Assembly: GCF_037975245.1 (NCBI RefSeq)
Contig: NC_092581.1
Span: forward strand, 3,174,001 to 3,238,000
Length of the DNA stretch: 64,000 nt
From: Apostichopus japonicus
Taxonomy: Eukaryota > Echinodermata > Holothuroidea > Aspidochirotida > Stichopodidae
Reading direction: 5' to 3'
Part shown: positions 1-11,850 of the stretch, one piece after another
Position numbering within the stretch: position 1 is the stretch's first letter
Layout: every line of letters starts with the position of its first letter
Notes under the pieces: model-generated
Told to the model about the DNA's origin: nothing
Databases searched by the model: none
What the model saw: the letters and a program-made list of their open reading frames with translations, nothing else
Translations under genes and position numbers: made by a program

Positions 1-595
1 AATTTTGATTCCATCTTGATAAATAACTTGAGGCACATTTCAAAGTTTGAAAGAGAAAAGACAAAAGTTGAACAGGAATTGCAAATCAGGCAGAAGATAT
101 GGTATGCTGGGAAGGGGGGGGTTAACATGTTACCTATGTAAAGAGCAGATGGGTTACAGGCCTCTCTCTCCATACATTCCACAATTTTCTTCTCTTTATT
201 TTCTTTTATTTGGTGGGGGGGGGGGGGAGGGATTGAGAAAATATAATTATTAAAACAGGCAGGCTCCATTTTCTCTCTCACTGAAGTTTGCTGTCCAAAA
301 TAAATATTTCTTTATCTGCTGCAAATAGGCCATTTATTGCATGCTTATTTAAGCTTTTCATGGGTGTAGGGGGAGGGGAGGGTAGGGTGTTGGTGAGGGA
401 GGCAAGGGTATCGGTGGTGACGGTTGGATGTGGATCATCATGAATAGCAGGTTAATGAATCTTCTAACTTTCAACATTTTGGCAGCAGGTTAGCAACATT
501 CAATTACGAATGACACCCAAATATTGATAAACCTGTGAGGAAATTCCCTCCCATATCGTGGCTTACTCTTGCTACGTACAAACACCTCATCCCAG
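1..595. other. Non-coding, probably intron of the PET gene
   Basis: I see no exon on either strand. The stretch holds a G run at 213-228 and a G-rich tract at 367-420. The minus strand shows nothing like the second half of a PET domain, so the next exon is probably outside the window. Confidence 0.5.
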
Positions 596-652
596 CTACC
601 CTCTCCTCCTCCTCCCCACCTCCCCCTCCTCCCCCTCCTCCTCCTCCCATCC
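596..652 (+). repeat. Polypyrimidine (CTC/CCT) tract
   Basis: Nearly pure pyrimidine, built from CTCCTC and CCCCCTC blocks. It is able in principle to form triplex or, on the other strand, G-rich structure. It sits in the intron just downstream of the PET exon donor on the minus strand. Confidence 0.85.
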
Positions 653-700
653 TATGCAAGAGAAAAGAAAGGAGACCATATATTTACAAATAAGAAATCA

Positions 701-708
701 ATTGTTAC
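701..708 (-). other. Splice donor of the PET exon
   Basis: On the minus strand the exon ends GGAAAG and is followed by GTAACAAT, a usable donor. The frame is phase 0 here. A purine-rich tract (the complement of the CTCC repeats at 596-652) lies about 55 bp into this intron. Confidence 0.75.
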
Positions 709-889
709 CTTTCCTGGTGGTAAACCGTCTGGTGCCCACGAATAACCTAATCCTAGCGCCCTCTCTTTCGCCATCTGGATATCCTTGGCATTTTCAGCGA
801 CCAGATTGAGTCTCTCCGTCACCGTCACGAGGTTATCGTGGATGATGTCATGTTCCTCTCGCCGGCATCCGCAGTTGCAACAGGTGCAC
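709..889 (-). CDS. Internal exon of a PET-domain LIM protein (Testin/Limpet-like)
   Basis: On the minus strand this exon completes one split codon and then has 60 open codons, ending in phase 0. It encodes a cysteine-rich segment with CCNCGCRREEHD, then a helical, charged stretch (ERLNLVAENAKDIQMAKERA), then GYSWAPDGLPPGK. The C-x-x-C-x-C-x-x-E-E-H-D spacing matches the segment that precedes the PET domain in Testin and Limpet, and YSWAPDGL fits the W-x-P-x-G-L start of PET domains. Family knowledge: PET-LIM proteins combine a PET domain with C-terminal LIM zinc fingers and act as adaptors at actin structures, focal adhesions or in planar polarity. The flanks support an exon: a pyrimidine tract ending in CAG before it and AG|GTAACA after it. 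The rest of PET (the L-P-x-x-K-x-P part) and the LIM domains are not visible and should lie to the left of the window. Prickle is less likely because it lacks the upstream cysteine segment. The exact family member is uncertain. Confidence 0.85.
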
Positions 890-918
890 CTGACGGGAGT
901 AAGAGAGACGAGAATAAT
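890..918 (-). other. Splice acceptor of the PET exon
   Basis: Read on the minus strand, a pyrimidine-rich run (TCTCGTCTCTCTTACTCCC, then GTCAG) ends at CAG immediately before the exon. It is a strong acceptor by eye. The reading frame stays open upstream into the intron by chance, so an open frame alone does not place the exon start; the acceptor and the start of family similarity do. Confidence 0.8.
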
Positions 919-1280
919 GGAATAAGTCACACACAATAACAGGCGGAATATAATTTCAACAATTTTCAAAATTGAATAAAATTTTGTTCTCAAGGCAGGT
1001 CCTTTTTATGTACCAACAAAAAACTGTATAACTGTTTCTGACTTTGACCTCTGTTGACCTCTGCCAATTGCGACAGACTTCTTGTGCTATCATCAAGATG
1101 GGATCTGCAAACTGAATTTGAGGTTTATTATAAAGCAAAGCTGAACTAGCTGACATATACCAAGGCAAATTTTTCAGGATTTCTTCTGGTCCTCCTCACT
1201 AGGCCTTGCCTTTTGGTTTTCCCGACAGCAAATTTGGTTGCCGCAATAATGTAGCAAAATATGCCAGTATAACACTGTTG

Positions 1281-1528
1281 GATGTACACTGTAGGAGAGA
1301 TGTGTAGGTTTGGTGAGTAGAACACTGATATAGACACTTTAGGAGAGATGTGTAGGTTTGGTGAGTAGACAACTGATATAGACACTTTAGGAGAGATGTG
1401 TAGGTTTGGTGAGTAGAACACCAATATGTACACTGTTGGAGAGATGTGTAGGTTTGGTGAGTAGAACACCAACATGTACACTGTAGGAGAGATGTGTAGG
1501 TTTGGTGAGTGGAACACCAGCTTTGATG
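1281..1528. repeat. 48-bp minisatellite, about five copies
   Basis: The phrase AGGAGAGATGTGTAGGTTTG begins at 1293, 1341, 1389, 1437 (first base changed) and 1485, an exact 48-bp period. Units differ by a few substitutions in the GTACACTGT / GACACTTTA segment. Because 48 is a multiple of three, the minus strand stays open as a 16-residue repeat, which is an artefact of the period and not evidence of coding. It lies about 400 bp upstream of the PET exon, in its probable intron. Confidence 0.95.
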
Positions 1529-1743
1529 GTGATAGCAAATTTTGATTATAAATATTTTAACCTATTTGGGGGTATTCAATTAGAATCCAATTAGAATTTG
1601 TTGTAAACAACAATGCGTTCGTCTGACAAGCTCCACAGTTGCTTTCGGTTGTCCGAACAATTCAATTCAATTCATAAGAACAGAAATTTGGTCTCAGACT
1701 ACCACTAAAAATTTGCTCTATATACCATGTTTTACAATTAGGC

Positions 1744-1848
1744 ATGTCACATACACACAGACATACACGTATATCGGCACACGTACATACACACACGCAT
1801 ACATAATCACATACATAAACACGTACATGTACAATCACAGATATACAC
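1744..1848. repeat. Cryptic CA/TACA-rich simple sequence
   Basis: An interrupted run of ACACA, ACATACAC and GTACAT units. It looks like a decayed CA microsatellite. Confidence 0.75.
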
Positions 1849-2463
1849 ATAATAGTATAAATGACAGCAAAGATTTCTCCTTACTCTGACAATAAATTCA
1901 AAACTACTACAGCATTTCGTTTCAGTTGATGATGTGTTCATTCAATTACACAATTTCACACAAAGTGACTGTGATCGATCGTGCATGAGAATTCCTGCAC
2001 AGCAAACATTGCAAGCAGGATTAATAAGTGGAACTTCTGACATTTCTTTTTACATTATTATTACTTTAAAATGTAGCCAAAAACAAGGAGAAAACGAAAA
2101 AAAAGGAAGGAAAGAAGGTACTTGAATAGCTGAACATCCGTTTCCACTTCAATTACTCTGAATAAAACATCAAAAACGTTCATGTGACAAAGCTTGACAT
2201 TTAATTTCAGCACTCTTTAGAATAACCATCTTTTTTAAAAACTTACAATATTCTCACACATAATTCCAAGGATCATTGGTCAATTGGGGGGATCAGTGGG
2301 GTGAGGGGTGAGATTTATTTTTGACCATGATAAAAGTAGATAAAAGTACCAGAACATTTTTCATGTGCATTGTACATCTGTTATTCTGACATATCATAAC
2401 GCAAGCACAGGCCCTATATACAAACACATTTTACATTTCTTAACCTACCATTGATGAATTTAC

Positions 2464-2847
2464 CAGTGGCGGAGCTAGGGGTATTGGTCAGGGAGGGCGA
2501 GAATAATCTGTAGGGGCGCTTTCGACACTATCTAAGCGGAGCGCCACCACAGGTTGGCGCGGAGCGTACAAAAATACTCCCTAGATCGCCAGAAATGACC
2601 CTTTCCGGGCCTTGCTAATTTGCAGATAAACGAAGAATAAATAGGTGTCATCGCCAGTTTGTCAGAAAATTACACCAACAAAATGTGTCAAATGTCAATA
2701 AGTAGATGAGAGCGCAATAAAAAAGTCAATAATTGCAAATAAGTAAAAAGTGGTAAAAAGCTGAAAAGGGCGCCAGCGGTACTTTTGAATCCGTCAGGGG
2801 GGGAGGGGGCATCCGCCCCATCCGACTTTATGGATGCTCCGCCACTG
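2464..2847. mobile_element. hAT-like MITE 1
   Basis: The 384-bp element has perfect 12-bp terminal inverted repeats, CAGTGGCGGAGC. It is flanked on both sides by a perfect 8-bp direct repeat, GAATTTAC (2456-2463 and 2848-2855). CAG-type ends with 8-bp target duplications are the signature of the hAT superfamily. No transposase is encoded, so the element is non-autonomous. The heptamer GCGGAGC occurs in both ends and twice more in a central core at 2536-2542 and 2559-2565. The core is shared with the element at 19581. Confidence 0.93.
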
Positions 2848-2859
2848 GAATTTACCTGT

Positions 2860-3740
2860 TAGTTGAGCGTACGTATCTGACTTATGCGTGAATATTTCTT
2901 GGCATCTGAATATTTATGCAATTAAATCAAATCATTTTTTGTATATCCAAAATCAATAAAAGTCTTTTCATTTTTGCCTTCAACATTTCCCACTTTTTCA
3001 CAATTTCAGAAAAAAAATAAACACAGAGAAAATGTTTTCTTTTTCAATTCTTTGATCTACAAAAAAAAAACAGCTTTTCAAATAACATCTTAGTTTAGGA
3101 TTCCTTGTGATTAATTCCTATATTTTGCGGTAAGATCAAATTTAAGAAACTCATACATATTCAAAAATATCTGTTGTTGTTATAATCAAAACAAAATTCC
3201 TATAAATATCCTATAACGGAGATTAACAGGCACAGATTGCATAGTTGTTATATCAAGGCTATTCAAAAGAATTCTCATTTGACTAATGTCAAATTATTTG
3301 GGGCTTTCTATTTTGAAATAGCCCCCTCTACTATGAACTGCTTGTTCTTTACATATGAAGAATGATATGAAAACATTTTTCAACTATTTTATTTTGCTGT
3401 CAGAATAAAACATTTATCTTCTTATCAATTACTGACTGTTCATGGACCTAATTTTAATTCAAAATGGACCACTGAACCACAAATACAAAGTCCTTAAAGG
3501 ACCTAACTACTATGACCCAACAGATGGACTGAAAGTCATATCATTGCTTTTCGTCCTTTTAGCTAAGATCGTTGTACTATCTGTTCCCTTTCTAAGCAAT
3601 CCACACAAAAATGAATAAAAAAATGGAATGCTAACTTAATGTTTGAAGACACATTAAGAAATTGCATCACAAAACTTGTTACAAACAAGATGTAATTTTT
3701 CTGTTTTTAATGTCTCATAACATGAGTGTACAATGCATCA
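2860..3740. other. Non-coding AT-rich stretch
   Basis: Only short open frames, A/T runs (for example the A run at 3060) and no splice-flanked conserved segment. I see nothing I can name. Confidence 0.5.
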
Positions 3741-3744
3741 CAAA

Positions 3745-3860
3745 TTTGTTATAAACCAACAATCAAATTAATGAATTTCTTGAGCTGACTCAATCCGTTG
3801 TGTGCTAAACTATGGAGTCCAGCCATTTTAATCAAGGAGTCAACTCCAATGTTTAAAGGA
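3745..3860. repeat. Dispersed repeat, partial copy C
   Basis: The segment around GTGCTAAACTATGGAGTCCA, GCCATTTTAATCAAGGAG and CTCCAATGTTTAAAGG resembles the right-hand ends of the copies at 13770-14250 and 41775-42245. It is strongly diverged, so the match is by eye only. Confidence 0.4.
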
Positions 3861-4364
3861 TAATTTCTGAAATCAAGAAAAGGATATTGGAATTGTAAGT
3901 AGTGGTGTTTTGAGCTGTATCTATATAACATGTCAATGTTGGTTTCCTCTTACTTGAAGAGAAATTCACCAAAGAAGTGTTAAACTTTTAATGGTAACAT
4001 CTGTTAACAGCAGATTTGTAATAACATTTTTTGTTTTAACCCAAACATTTTTCACAATTCTTGGGCTCTGGCTACGGTTTCCAAAACATTCTTTCAATAT
4101 CACTTTACACACGAAAGTTACAGTTGGAATCAAACATTCGTGAATTCTCTGCGCCATACTTTCACACCATAACACTCTTTTCACTAACGCCACCAGACTT
4201 TTAAGAGAAATTTACTATCGTGGGCAGCGAGCAGAACAGCTGAGTCGGCGAAAGAAACAAAGACCACCAACTGACAAAAAAATAGCTAATTAAGCGACTA
4301 CGAAAAAAAGAGCAGTTATACACTCAAAATCTGGGCGGAAAGAAGAGGTGACAGATAGAAAAAC

Positions 4365-4420
4365 AAATAGGCAAACAGAGAGAGAGAAAGAGAGAGAAAA
4401 GAGAGAGAAAAGAGTCTTGA
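4365..4420 (+). repeat. (GA)n purine microsatellite
   Basis: Runs of GAGAGA interrupted by AAA. A second purine patch of AGG units follows at about 4490-4507. Confidence 0.85.
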
Positions 4421-5080
4421 TTTGTCCGGTGCTCAGCTACGTGAGGCCTAAATATTTCCCTTTGGGCTCTCGTCAAAATCTAAACGAAGCTAAGAGGAGG
4501 AGGAGGATGACTGGCATAATAAAACCCACAACGATAAATTTGACTTCTCCTTCTTTCAAGTCGTCCGGTTAAAGAATTCCCGACAGTGGGATGTGCGGTC
4601 TGTCTCTTTCCATTTACTCCTCGGCTATTTTAATCTTGATTCCTGAAAGGCTGGATATGTACGGAACAATCAATACTGTTTACAGTACGGAGAGCATTAA
4701 TAGCAAAGTACGTGGTCAAAACTCCGAGACGGATGAATCTTACGTGACGGGCCACGACACGACGAAAAGGTGAAAGAGGGGCACGTCAGGTACCATGAAA
4801 GCGAGACGGGTAGATTTAGACACGAGATGACAGGTGACGGAGGAGGATAAACGTGCACTTCAAATAGACACAAGAAATTAAAGTATTCTCACAGATACAC
4901 AGAAATCAAGTTTTTTCGTTTTCAAAAGTGTATCATATATATAGAGATGAGAATTAATTGAGACTAGTGGAACACTAGTAGTTGTTACTCAGAGTTTCAC
5001 ACGTTGAGCGAGCATCAGACAACACTCAAAGTTCTACCGGACATAGAGCACTCTGTGCCAAGAAAGACGCCAATCAACCA

Positions 5081-5290
5081 ACCTATATATATATATTTAT
5101 ATATTTTTATATATATTTTTTATATATATATTATTTTTATATATATATATATATTTATTTTATTTATTTATATATATTACTATATTTATTTATATATATT
5201 TATATATATATGTAAATATATATATATATATATGAATATTTATATATATATGTAAATATATATATATATATATATGAATATTTATATATA
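5081..5290. repeat. TA/TTTATA simple-sequence block
   Basis: Almost entirely A and T with TATATA, TTTATA and ATGTAAATATA units. Open frames rich in I and Y across it are composition artefacts. Confidence 0.95.
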
Positions 5291-5644
5291 ATATAAACAC
5301 ATAAATAATTCCATTGATGTCTGTTTGAGGGAGAGAGACCTGAATTCCACAGTACTCACTGAACAATATTACCACTTCCCCGAAGTTAATAAACTTCAGG
5401 TTTTTTCTTTCCCCCTTAAAACACTAATTGACAACCAGGCCTTTGCTATACTTTCACACCTGCTACTCTGTTTGCCAACTAACCTCCTCGCATTACTTAA
5501 TCTGTGTCAGAGTACTTCACAATGGCCCGAGACCAGGATTAGATTATAGCCAATTAAAAATGGCAAAATGTCGTCAGGTGTACAAATGAGTTAAACCTAC
5601 CATTGTAAACACAAGGTCAATTAAGCAACAAATGTCGGTCACAG

Positions 5645-5702
5645 ATATAATATATCTATATATATATGTATGTATACATATATATACTAAACATATATAT
5701 AC
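5645..5702. repeat. TA-rich simple sequence
   Basis: Short imperfect (TA)n with ATGTATGTATACATAT units. Confidence 0.85.
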
Positions 5703-6083
5703 AGTTGTGTAGGCCTCGTATTGCATATCGACGGTTCAAAACAAGGTGAATTAGTAATTGTGTCAGGGAATGAGGAACAGTATAAGAGTGACACAGTTTC
5801 GAGACTGTTTAAACAGATTTTGGCAATTTTTGCTCTGGATTGACTTGAGTTCCGCATTCAAAAATATAGGTGTATTAAACTTATATCATATTCGTTACCA
5901 GTTTGCTAAATTAATCCAAACATCTTTTAACTATATTGCATAAAAAGTATGTCATGATATTGTCATACTATTACACTGGTTAATTATTATTAACGCCATC
6001 ATGTTTTCTATGAAAGTTAAAAGTGCATTTATTTAAGTAGCTACACACATAGGGTTTATATGTTCACTTAATGTGTCAGGTCT

Positions 6084-6652
6084 AGGATATGGCAGTCAGG
6101 ATATGTCAACTACTACTAATGATAAGTTGTTGGGATACTTTGGGATATGTCCATCACTAGTAAAGATAAGTTAGTTGGGATACTTTGGGATATGTCCACC
6201 ACTGCTATTGATAAGTTAGTTGGGATTCTTTGGGATATGCCCATCACTAGTAAAGATTAGGAAAATGGGATACTTTGGGGTTTGTCCACTACTACAGTAG
6301 ATAAGTTAGTTGGTATAATTTGGGATATGTCCACCACTGCTATAGAGAAGTTAGTTGGGATACATTGGGATATGATGCATCACTAGTAAGATATGTTAAA
6401 TGGGATACTTTGAGGTTTGTCCACTACTACAGTAGATAAGTTAGTTGGTATAATTTGGGATATGTCCACCACTGCTATAGATAAGTTAGTTGGGATACTT
6501 TGGGATATGTCCACTACTGCTATAGATAAGTTTAATAGTTGGGATATACTTTGGGATATGTCCATCACTAGTAAAGATAATATAGTTGGGATACTTCGGG
6601 ATATGTCCACCACTGCTATAGATAAGTTAGTTGGGAAACTTTGGGATATGCA
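6084..6652. repeat. 45-bp minisatellite, about twelve copies, with higher-order order
   Basis: The unit starts GATAAGTTAGTTGGGATACT and continues TTTGGGATATGTCC, then CATCACTAGTAAA or CACCACTGCTATA. Copies begin at about 6121, 6166, 6211 and so on. Unit types alternate (ACTAGTAAA, GCTATA and CTACTACAGTA endings), and a three-unit block is repeated near 6257-6476, so the array has a higher-order period of about 134 bp. Both strands remain open because 45 is a multiple of three; I do not read this as coding. Confidence 0.95.
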
Positions 6653-6789
6653 CACGCCTCTATTACACCAGTGGAACCTTAAACTCCTTTCAGCACTGCA
6701 CTTAAAGCAATCACAGATAACATCGCTAACACTGATTTTCACAAGAAACAGTTTAAGCCATTATCTTGCTTTATAATTTAAACGGAAGA

Positions 6790-7930
6790 TTATTTTGATC
6801 CACATATAGATGGGTTTTTATACCCCCTTCCCTTAATAATTAAAATGATCCTAGTCTAAAGTCACTAAAACCATGACCATGATAGCAGATATCTGGCAGA
6901 TTTCATAAATGATACATTCAACAACAACAACAAAATTTATATTTCAAGCTCAGCTCTGTCATTCAAGGTATATTGTAAACAATTATTCTTACAAATAATA
7001 ACGTCCATGCACGGCCTTTCAAAGTTAACATTCCGTCGGTCAGCACTTTCTGAAGTTAAATAGGTTGGGTCAAACCCAGGAGATGTTACGGAGATGAGCA
7101 AACTCTCCCATGATTGCCAGGTGGGATATTAATTTTCTTTCTTCAAAGAAAGGTCTGGCATTAAGAGAAAGGCTACGTCAACAGACTTAGAGATTAAAAT
7201 AAACGGTACCCTCGACGACGACCGAGCTCGGGTCACCTTCGTAGCAGCTGTCCTGTATCGGATTTCCTACCTCTGCTATATAACTCACTGGATCATGACT
7301 ACGGCCTTCAGAATTCCCGGCTTCATAGGGTAATAATGGCATAATGATATAATGATAAAGGAAGGGAAAATATGTACCGGTGGCATTTTATATGGAAATG
7401 TCGAGTTGTATAAAGTTACATTCGATAATATGCCAAAGCTGTGATAACAGAAACGGGACGGATTGATAATGATTTCTCACCCTTGTCCCAAGTGACAGAC
7501 ATCTGGTAACAATTAACAAGAAATAATGACACTAATGTATTCTCTTTACTAGGTTTATAAGTACAGTGTCGCCTGAATACTTCCAACGAGAAAAAAAAAA
7601 TTGGAAGTCTGTTTGTTTTCTATTGTTCGGCCGAGTTTTCCGATTGATTTCCGTTACTATCGAGTGATACTTGCACATAATAAACCACCATTTGTAGCAC
7701 AAATTGTGTTGCGTGAAGGTTTAATTATAGCATTTTGTGGAAATTTGTTATAAACTCAAATAATGCCTTAACATAAAGAGAACACAGTTATTTAGGCCGA
7801 ATTGTCCACTTCTGGTTCAAACTTACTCTGCTTCCCAGACAGGACTAAGGTTTCCATGACCCAGGGGTCAATTTTCTGTTAAAAGTCACCCCTGTTTCAT
7901 AGCATTTATGGTGGAACAAGGGGCCACTTG
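6790..7930. other. Non-coding, mixed composition
   Basis: No credible exon. The part at about 7195-7330 is more balanced in base composition and could be regulatory, but I see no specific signal. Confidence 0.4.
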
Positions 7931-7937
7931 ATGTTGC

Positions 7938-7975
7938 GGGAGGGGGAAGGGGGAGGGAGGGAGGGAGGGAGGGGA
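7938..7975 (+). repeat. (GGGA)n G-rich tract
   Basis: GGGAGGGGGAAGGGGG followed by a short run of GGGA units, able in principle to form a G-quadruplex. The same unit makes the giant array at 28638. Confidence 0.9.
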
Positions 7976-8463
7976 AGCACTGAACAAAGGTTCAATGCAT
8001 CAACTGTTTATTATTGCAGAGATGTATCTCCCAGGTTTGAGAATGAGAAAATAAATCATTGCATTATTAACTTTTGCAGGGTACAAGAACTTTTTACACT
8101 GGATTAACACTGTTAATAATTAGTTTAACAAGCAACCAAACAAGGTAACTGAACCACTTAGATTTCTTAGAATGACATCACTGATCCCTGTCAACCAATA
8201 ACAATTTAGCTAGAGCCATGCTGTGACAAAGAGAGATCACATTACAAGATGGGCAAAGTACTTTATAGTTAACACTGCACATTTGAAAGTCATGATATAC
8301 AAGCATTATAGCAAACTAAGGCCTTCAAATATGCCTACTGATGTCTGTTCTAGTACTTAGTGTATCTGTGGTTGAACTGTATACATACCGAGTGCTATGT
8401 AATGAATACTTCTTTAGCTATTAACAAGCCCCCGGAATTTGAGAGGTGAAGCAGCTTCGAGAG

Positions 8464-8565
8464 GCCCATGCACCCCTCCTCCCTCCCTCCCTCCCTCCCA
8501 TAGTCTTATGCACCCTCCCCTCCCTCCCATAGTCTTATGCACCCCCTCCCTCCCATAATCGTATT
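8464..8565. repeat. Short tandem repeat of CCCTCCC plus CATAGTCTTATGCACC
   Basis: CCTCCCTCCC blocks alternate with CCCATAGTCTTATGCACC, three times with decay in the last unit (CATAATCGTATTC). It is the pyrimidine-strand counterpart of the tract at 7938. Confidence 0.8.
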
Positions 8566-11465
8566 CAACAGCAGGTGATCTTCATGATGGTGTGGGCCTT
8601 CCACCACAGATGACAATTTCAATGAATGGTGGCTCTTGTCTGCCTGCCCCCACATTTCAACCCCCCCCCCCCCCCATCTCAAACCTATGTCTATATCATT
8701 GTTTTAATGATAGACAATTACAGTATATTAATAGTTAAAATTATAAAAATCTCTACTGTAGTTAGTATTACTTGGAATGAAATCTTTTAGGAGTGTTTTG
8801 GAATGAAAACAACACAAGGATAAGATATATGTTTCTAACACTGTGTGGTTTTTGTGTGTCACTCACACACATCATATGCCCGAGGAACACTTCACACCTC
8901 GGCGGTTAAAATGGGAACTCTTTAACTCTATTTTCTACGAATCTCATACTTCCTGTAAGTCATAGGTCATTCGGCATTGTCAAATGCAGTGGTCTCTGTC
9001 GTGAAATTTCCTTCTTGTAACTAATTCCAGTGAGATGGAATCGATTCATTTCGGTATATATATATTTACCATCACGATGTGGTAATGACTTTTTCTCGCC
9101 ACGGAAAACTGGAAGACAGATGCGCCGTACTCGACTGAATGACGTTACCAAGAGACTTTATCTGTAATGGATGCTCTAGACTCCTCTCGGGCCCATTAAC
9201 CCATTATTTGGACTGTACACCCCCCCCCCACGCCCCCAAGAGTATATAGGAAGCACACTCGTGCAGCTACACGGGGAGAGAATCTCGGCCAAAGTCACAT
9301 CGACATCACAGAGAGATGTAGTACGTGTGAATACTAGGGCAGTGAGAGGTCTCTTAATTGTTTCCGTTATTTTTGGTTTCTTACAGTGCATGGTGTGAAT
9401 CAGTGCGAGGTATCTGATATCTTTCCATTATCTGTAACAAATAAAACCGACTCGGTGTAACATGAGTGGTAAGAAAATATCGTTTTCTGCTTCGGGCGTC
9501 GAAAGATCAAAAAGTCACGGAGAATGTGGGTGCACGGGGATCTCTCGAAACATTTAATTTGTAGTAATTGGTGTATTAGTCATGGAAAGCAAAAACAAAT
9601 TGAATAAGGGGCGAGGATGGTGGGGAGGATGGAGGGAGGGAGGGGTGAAAGTTGTAAGAAACTGTAGAGGCAATGGCAGATAGATAGAATTAAATGCCAA
9701 GAGGAAAAGCGAGTGGGAATTAATTTTTATTTATTTGGCAGTTTGTCTTCTAACTATCATCCAAGAGTTTTGTATATCATTCCTTTCACTTTACTTCCTT
9801 TCATGAAATAGACTAAACAAATATATAAGCTGTCTAAATTATAAGAGGATTAGGAAATGCTAATGTTACCTTCCGATTCCTTGTTGGTAGGTAGGACGGG
9901 ATGGGTGGGGGGTAGGGGATTATCTTGGGGCTGATGCATAAATGCCGATTAGCACCCTCCAAAGGGAGGGTGGGGATCAATAGGGTTTAACTCAATAACG
10001 AATTTGGGTTACAATTTGCTGTGGGCAATTAACCAACTGATCAGGGCTGTAAGTCACCATAAATGATGACACCTCACTCCAAAAACTTCCGCCCCTGCTC
10101 CCACCTGCTCCCCTTCTCCCACCCCAACCCATTCCCCCCCCCAAAAAAAAAGGAGCCTAGTTTCAGCTGTTTCACCTCATTCTTGTTCTATCAGAGCTAT
10201 GCCCGTGAGTTTAAACCCAAAGTGATTTCAGTTACGGCATTCAGACCACTTGACCACCAACCCACCTCTGGCAACAGGTATTTTTTGTTGCCTATAATTT
10301 TGTCTTCGATATGAATTTTTATTGGGCGTTACAAGCTGAAATAGCTAGTAGTTTACAACGTAGCTTGTAGTAATCGAAAGTAATAAGTTTTAATGATTAT
10401 CTCACTGTGGAACGGATACACTTTCGGAGGCAATGATGAGAAAGCATACCACAGATGATCTTAGAAACTTAAAGGGTGTGAAGACTCTCGCAAAAAGAAA
10501 TGTCTAATGCCAGTAATCTGACCTAGTTTCAAATGAGGTGTAACAGAAGTGTTACTGTAGACACCACCATCGATCCCAGAAAATACACACAGCTTGCTAC
10601 CATCGATAATTTAGACACTAGTGTACAGTCAGTACATACAGCTGCTGTCAATACCCACAGCACAAACGAACAGCGATGGACATCTCAGGTCCAGCTAAAG
10701 ACAACAAGGTATCACATTTCATTACTGTCTGTATTTTGTAGCAACACGAACAAAACGTCACTTGCAAGCAACAGAAAGTTAACTTTTTCAGATGGCCGCA
10801 CGCGGTTTGGGGCGAGTCTTCAATGCCTTTAAGGCTAAGAATGATAAAATCCAGACATAACTTTGGATTAATTGTCCATGCAGGGACTCACTCGATACAT
10901 TCAACCGTATAGCATTCATTTCATGTTTGACATCATACTCGCAGTAATTTATGATGTGATTTTCAACCTCTCATCCAGGTTACAGGTCCAAATATATCTT
11001 TTTTTAACACAAATAATGACAGGCCTTGCCCCCTTCTCCTCTTTAGGTACAAGGAAACCTCTCCATTCTCGCATAATTAGCATTAATGAGTCAACAGGAA
11101 GTGATAATTAAATAAAATTGACTTTCATGATCGGAAAAGTCAGAGCTTGATATAAAGTGGCTTCAGCCGCAATTTGTGTCTTTTAGGTTAGGTTCGTAGC
11201 TTGCAATTTGCTCGATTGCTCATTAAAATGTTACTTTTTTTAACCCTTGTCAAAGTAGGTCGGTGTCGAGGCATATTGAGAGTACAGACACGTTCGTAAA
11301 GATCAAGAACATATTAAGTAACATGGCCATAAAATGGAGGACTTTATGTGGACACATCTACTTCAAATCCTTTGTGGGACAATTATAAAACCTCTTTGGC
11401 TCTGAGATGGAGAACCACATGCAAAATGCAACCCACATGAGAAATTCATTTGTTTGTTGGTTGTC
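8566..11465. other. Non-coding, with homopolymer C tracts
   Basis: Holds C runs at about 8660-8675, 9222-9230 and 10134-10142, a G-rich stretch at 9610-9645 and a TG/CA patch near 8850. Open frames are short and unlike known families. Segments near 8885-9170 and 9240-9420 have balanced composition and may be under constraint, but nothing specific is visible. Confidence 0.4.
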
Positions 11466-11469
11466 TCTG

Positions 11470-11850
11470 CTAACATACATACATCCACCTACCGACTCAC
11501 AACACCCGACCAACCACCCACACATCCACCCATCTAACCTATCCATCCCACAGACTCACAGCATCCATCAGTCCATCCCACCCATCCATTCATCTTTCCA
11601 TCTATCCTTCACTTCATCCCTACATCCAACCTGACCACCCATCCATCCATCCATCCCTGCCTCTAATCCACATACCCATCCCTCCAACCAACACAGCCAT
11701 CCCTCCAACCCACCCAGCCATCCCTAAAACCCACCCACCCATCCCTCCAATGCATCCCTCTAACCCACCCACCCATCCCGATCCAACCCACCCACCCACC
11801 CATCCCTTCCTCCAACCCACCCATCCATTCAATCAGTCTAGCTTTCATCC
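11470..11850. repeat. (CCAT)n / (CCCA)n cryptic microsatellite
   Basis: About 380 bp of CATCCATC, CCACCCA and CCATCCCTCCAA units. Tryptophan- and glycine-rich frames on the minus strand and histidine/proline-rich frames on the plus strand are shadows of the repeat. Confidence 0.93.

Noticed and set aside
1281-1528. CRISPR-like array
   Set aside because: Units are contiguous with no unique spacers, in clearly animal sequence. It is a minisatellite.
1146-1538. 130-codon minus-strand frame with a 16-residue repeat
   Set aside because: The 48-bp minisatellite period is a multiple of three, so any open unit stays open. There is no family match.
6383-6776. 119-codon frames on both strands in the 45-bp array
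   Set aside because: Same reason: a repeat period divisible by three. Neither strand has a protein signature.
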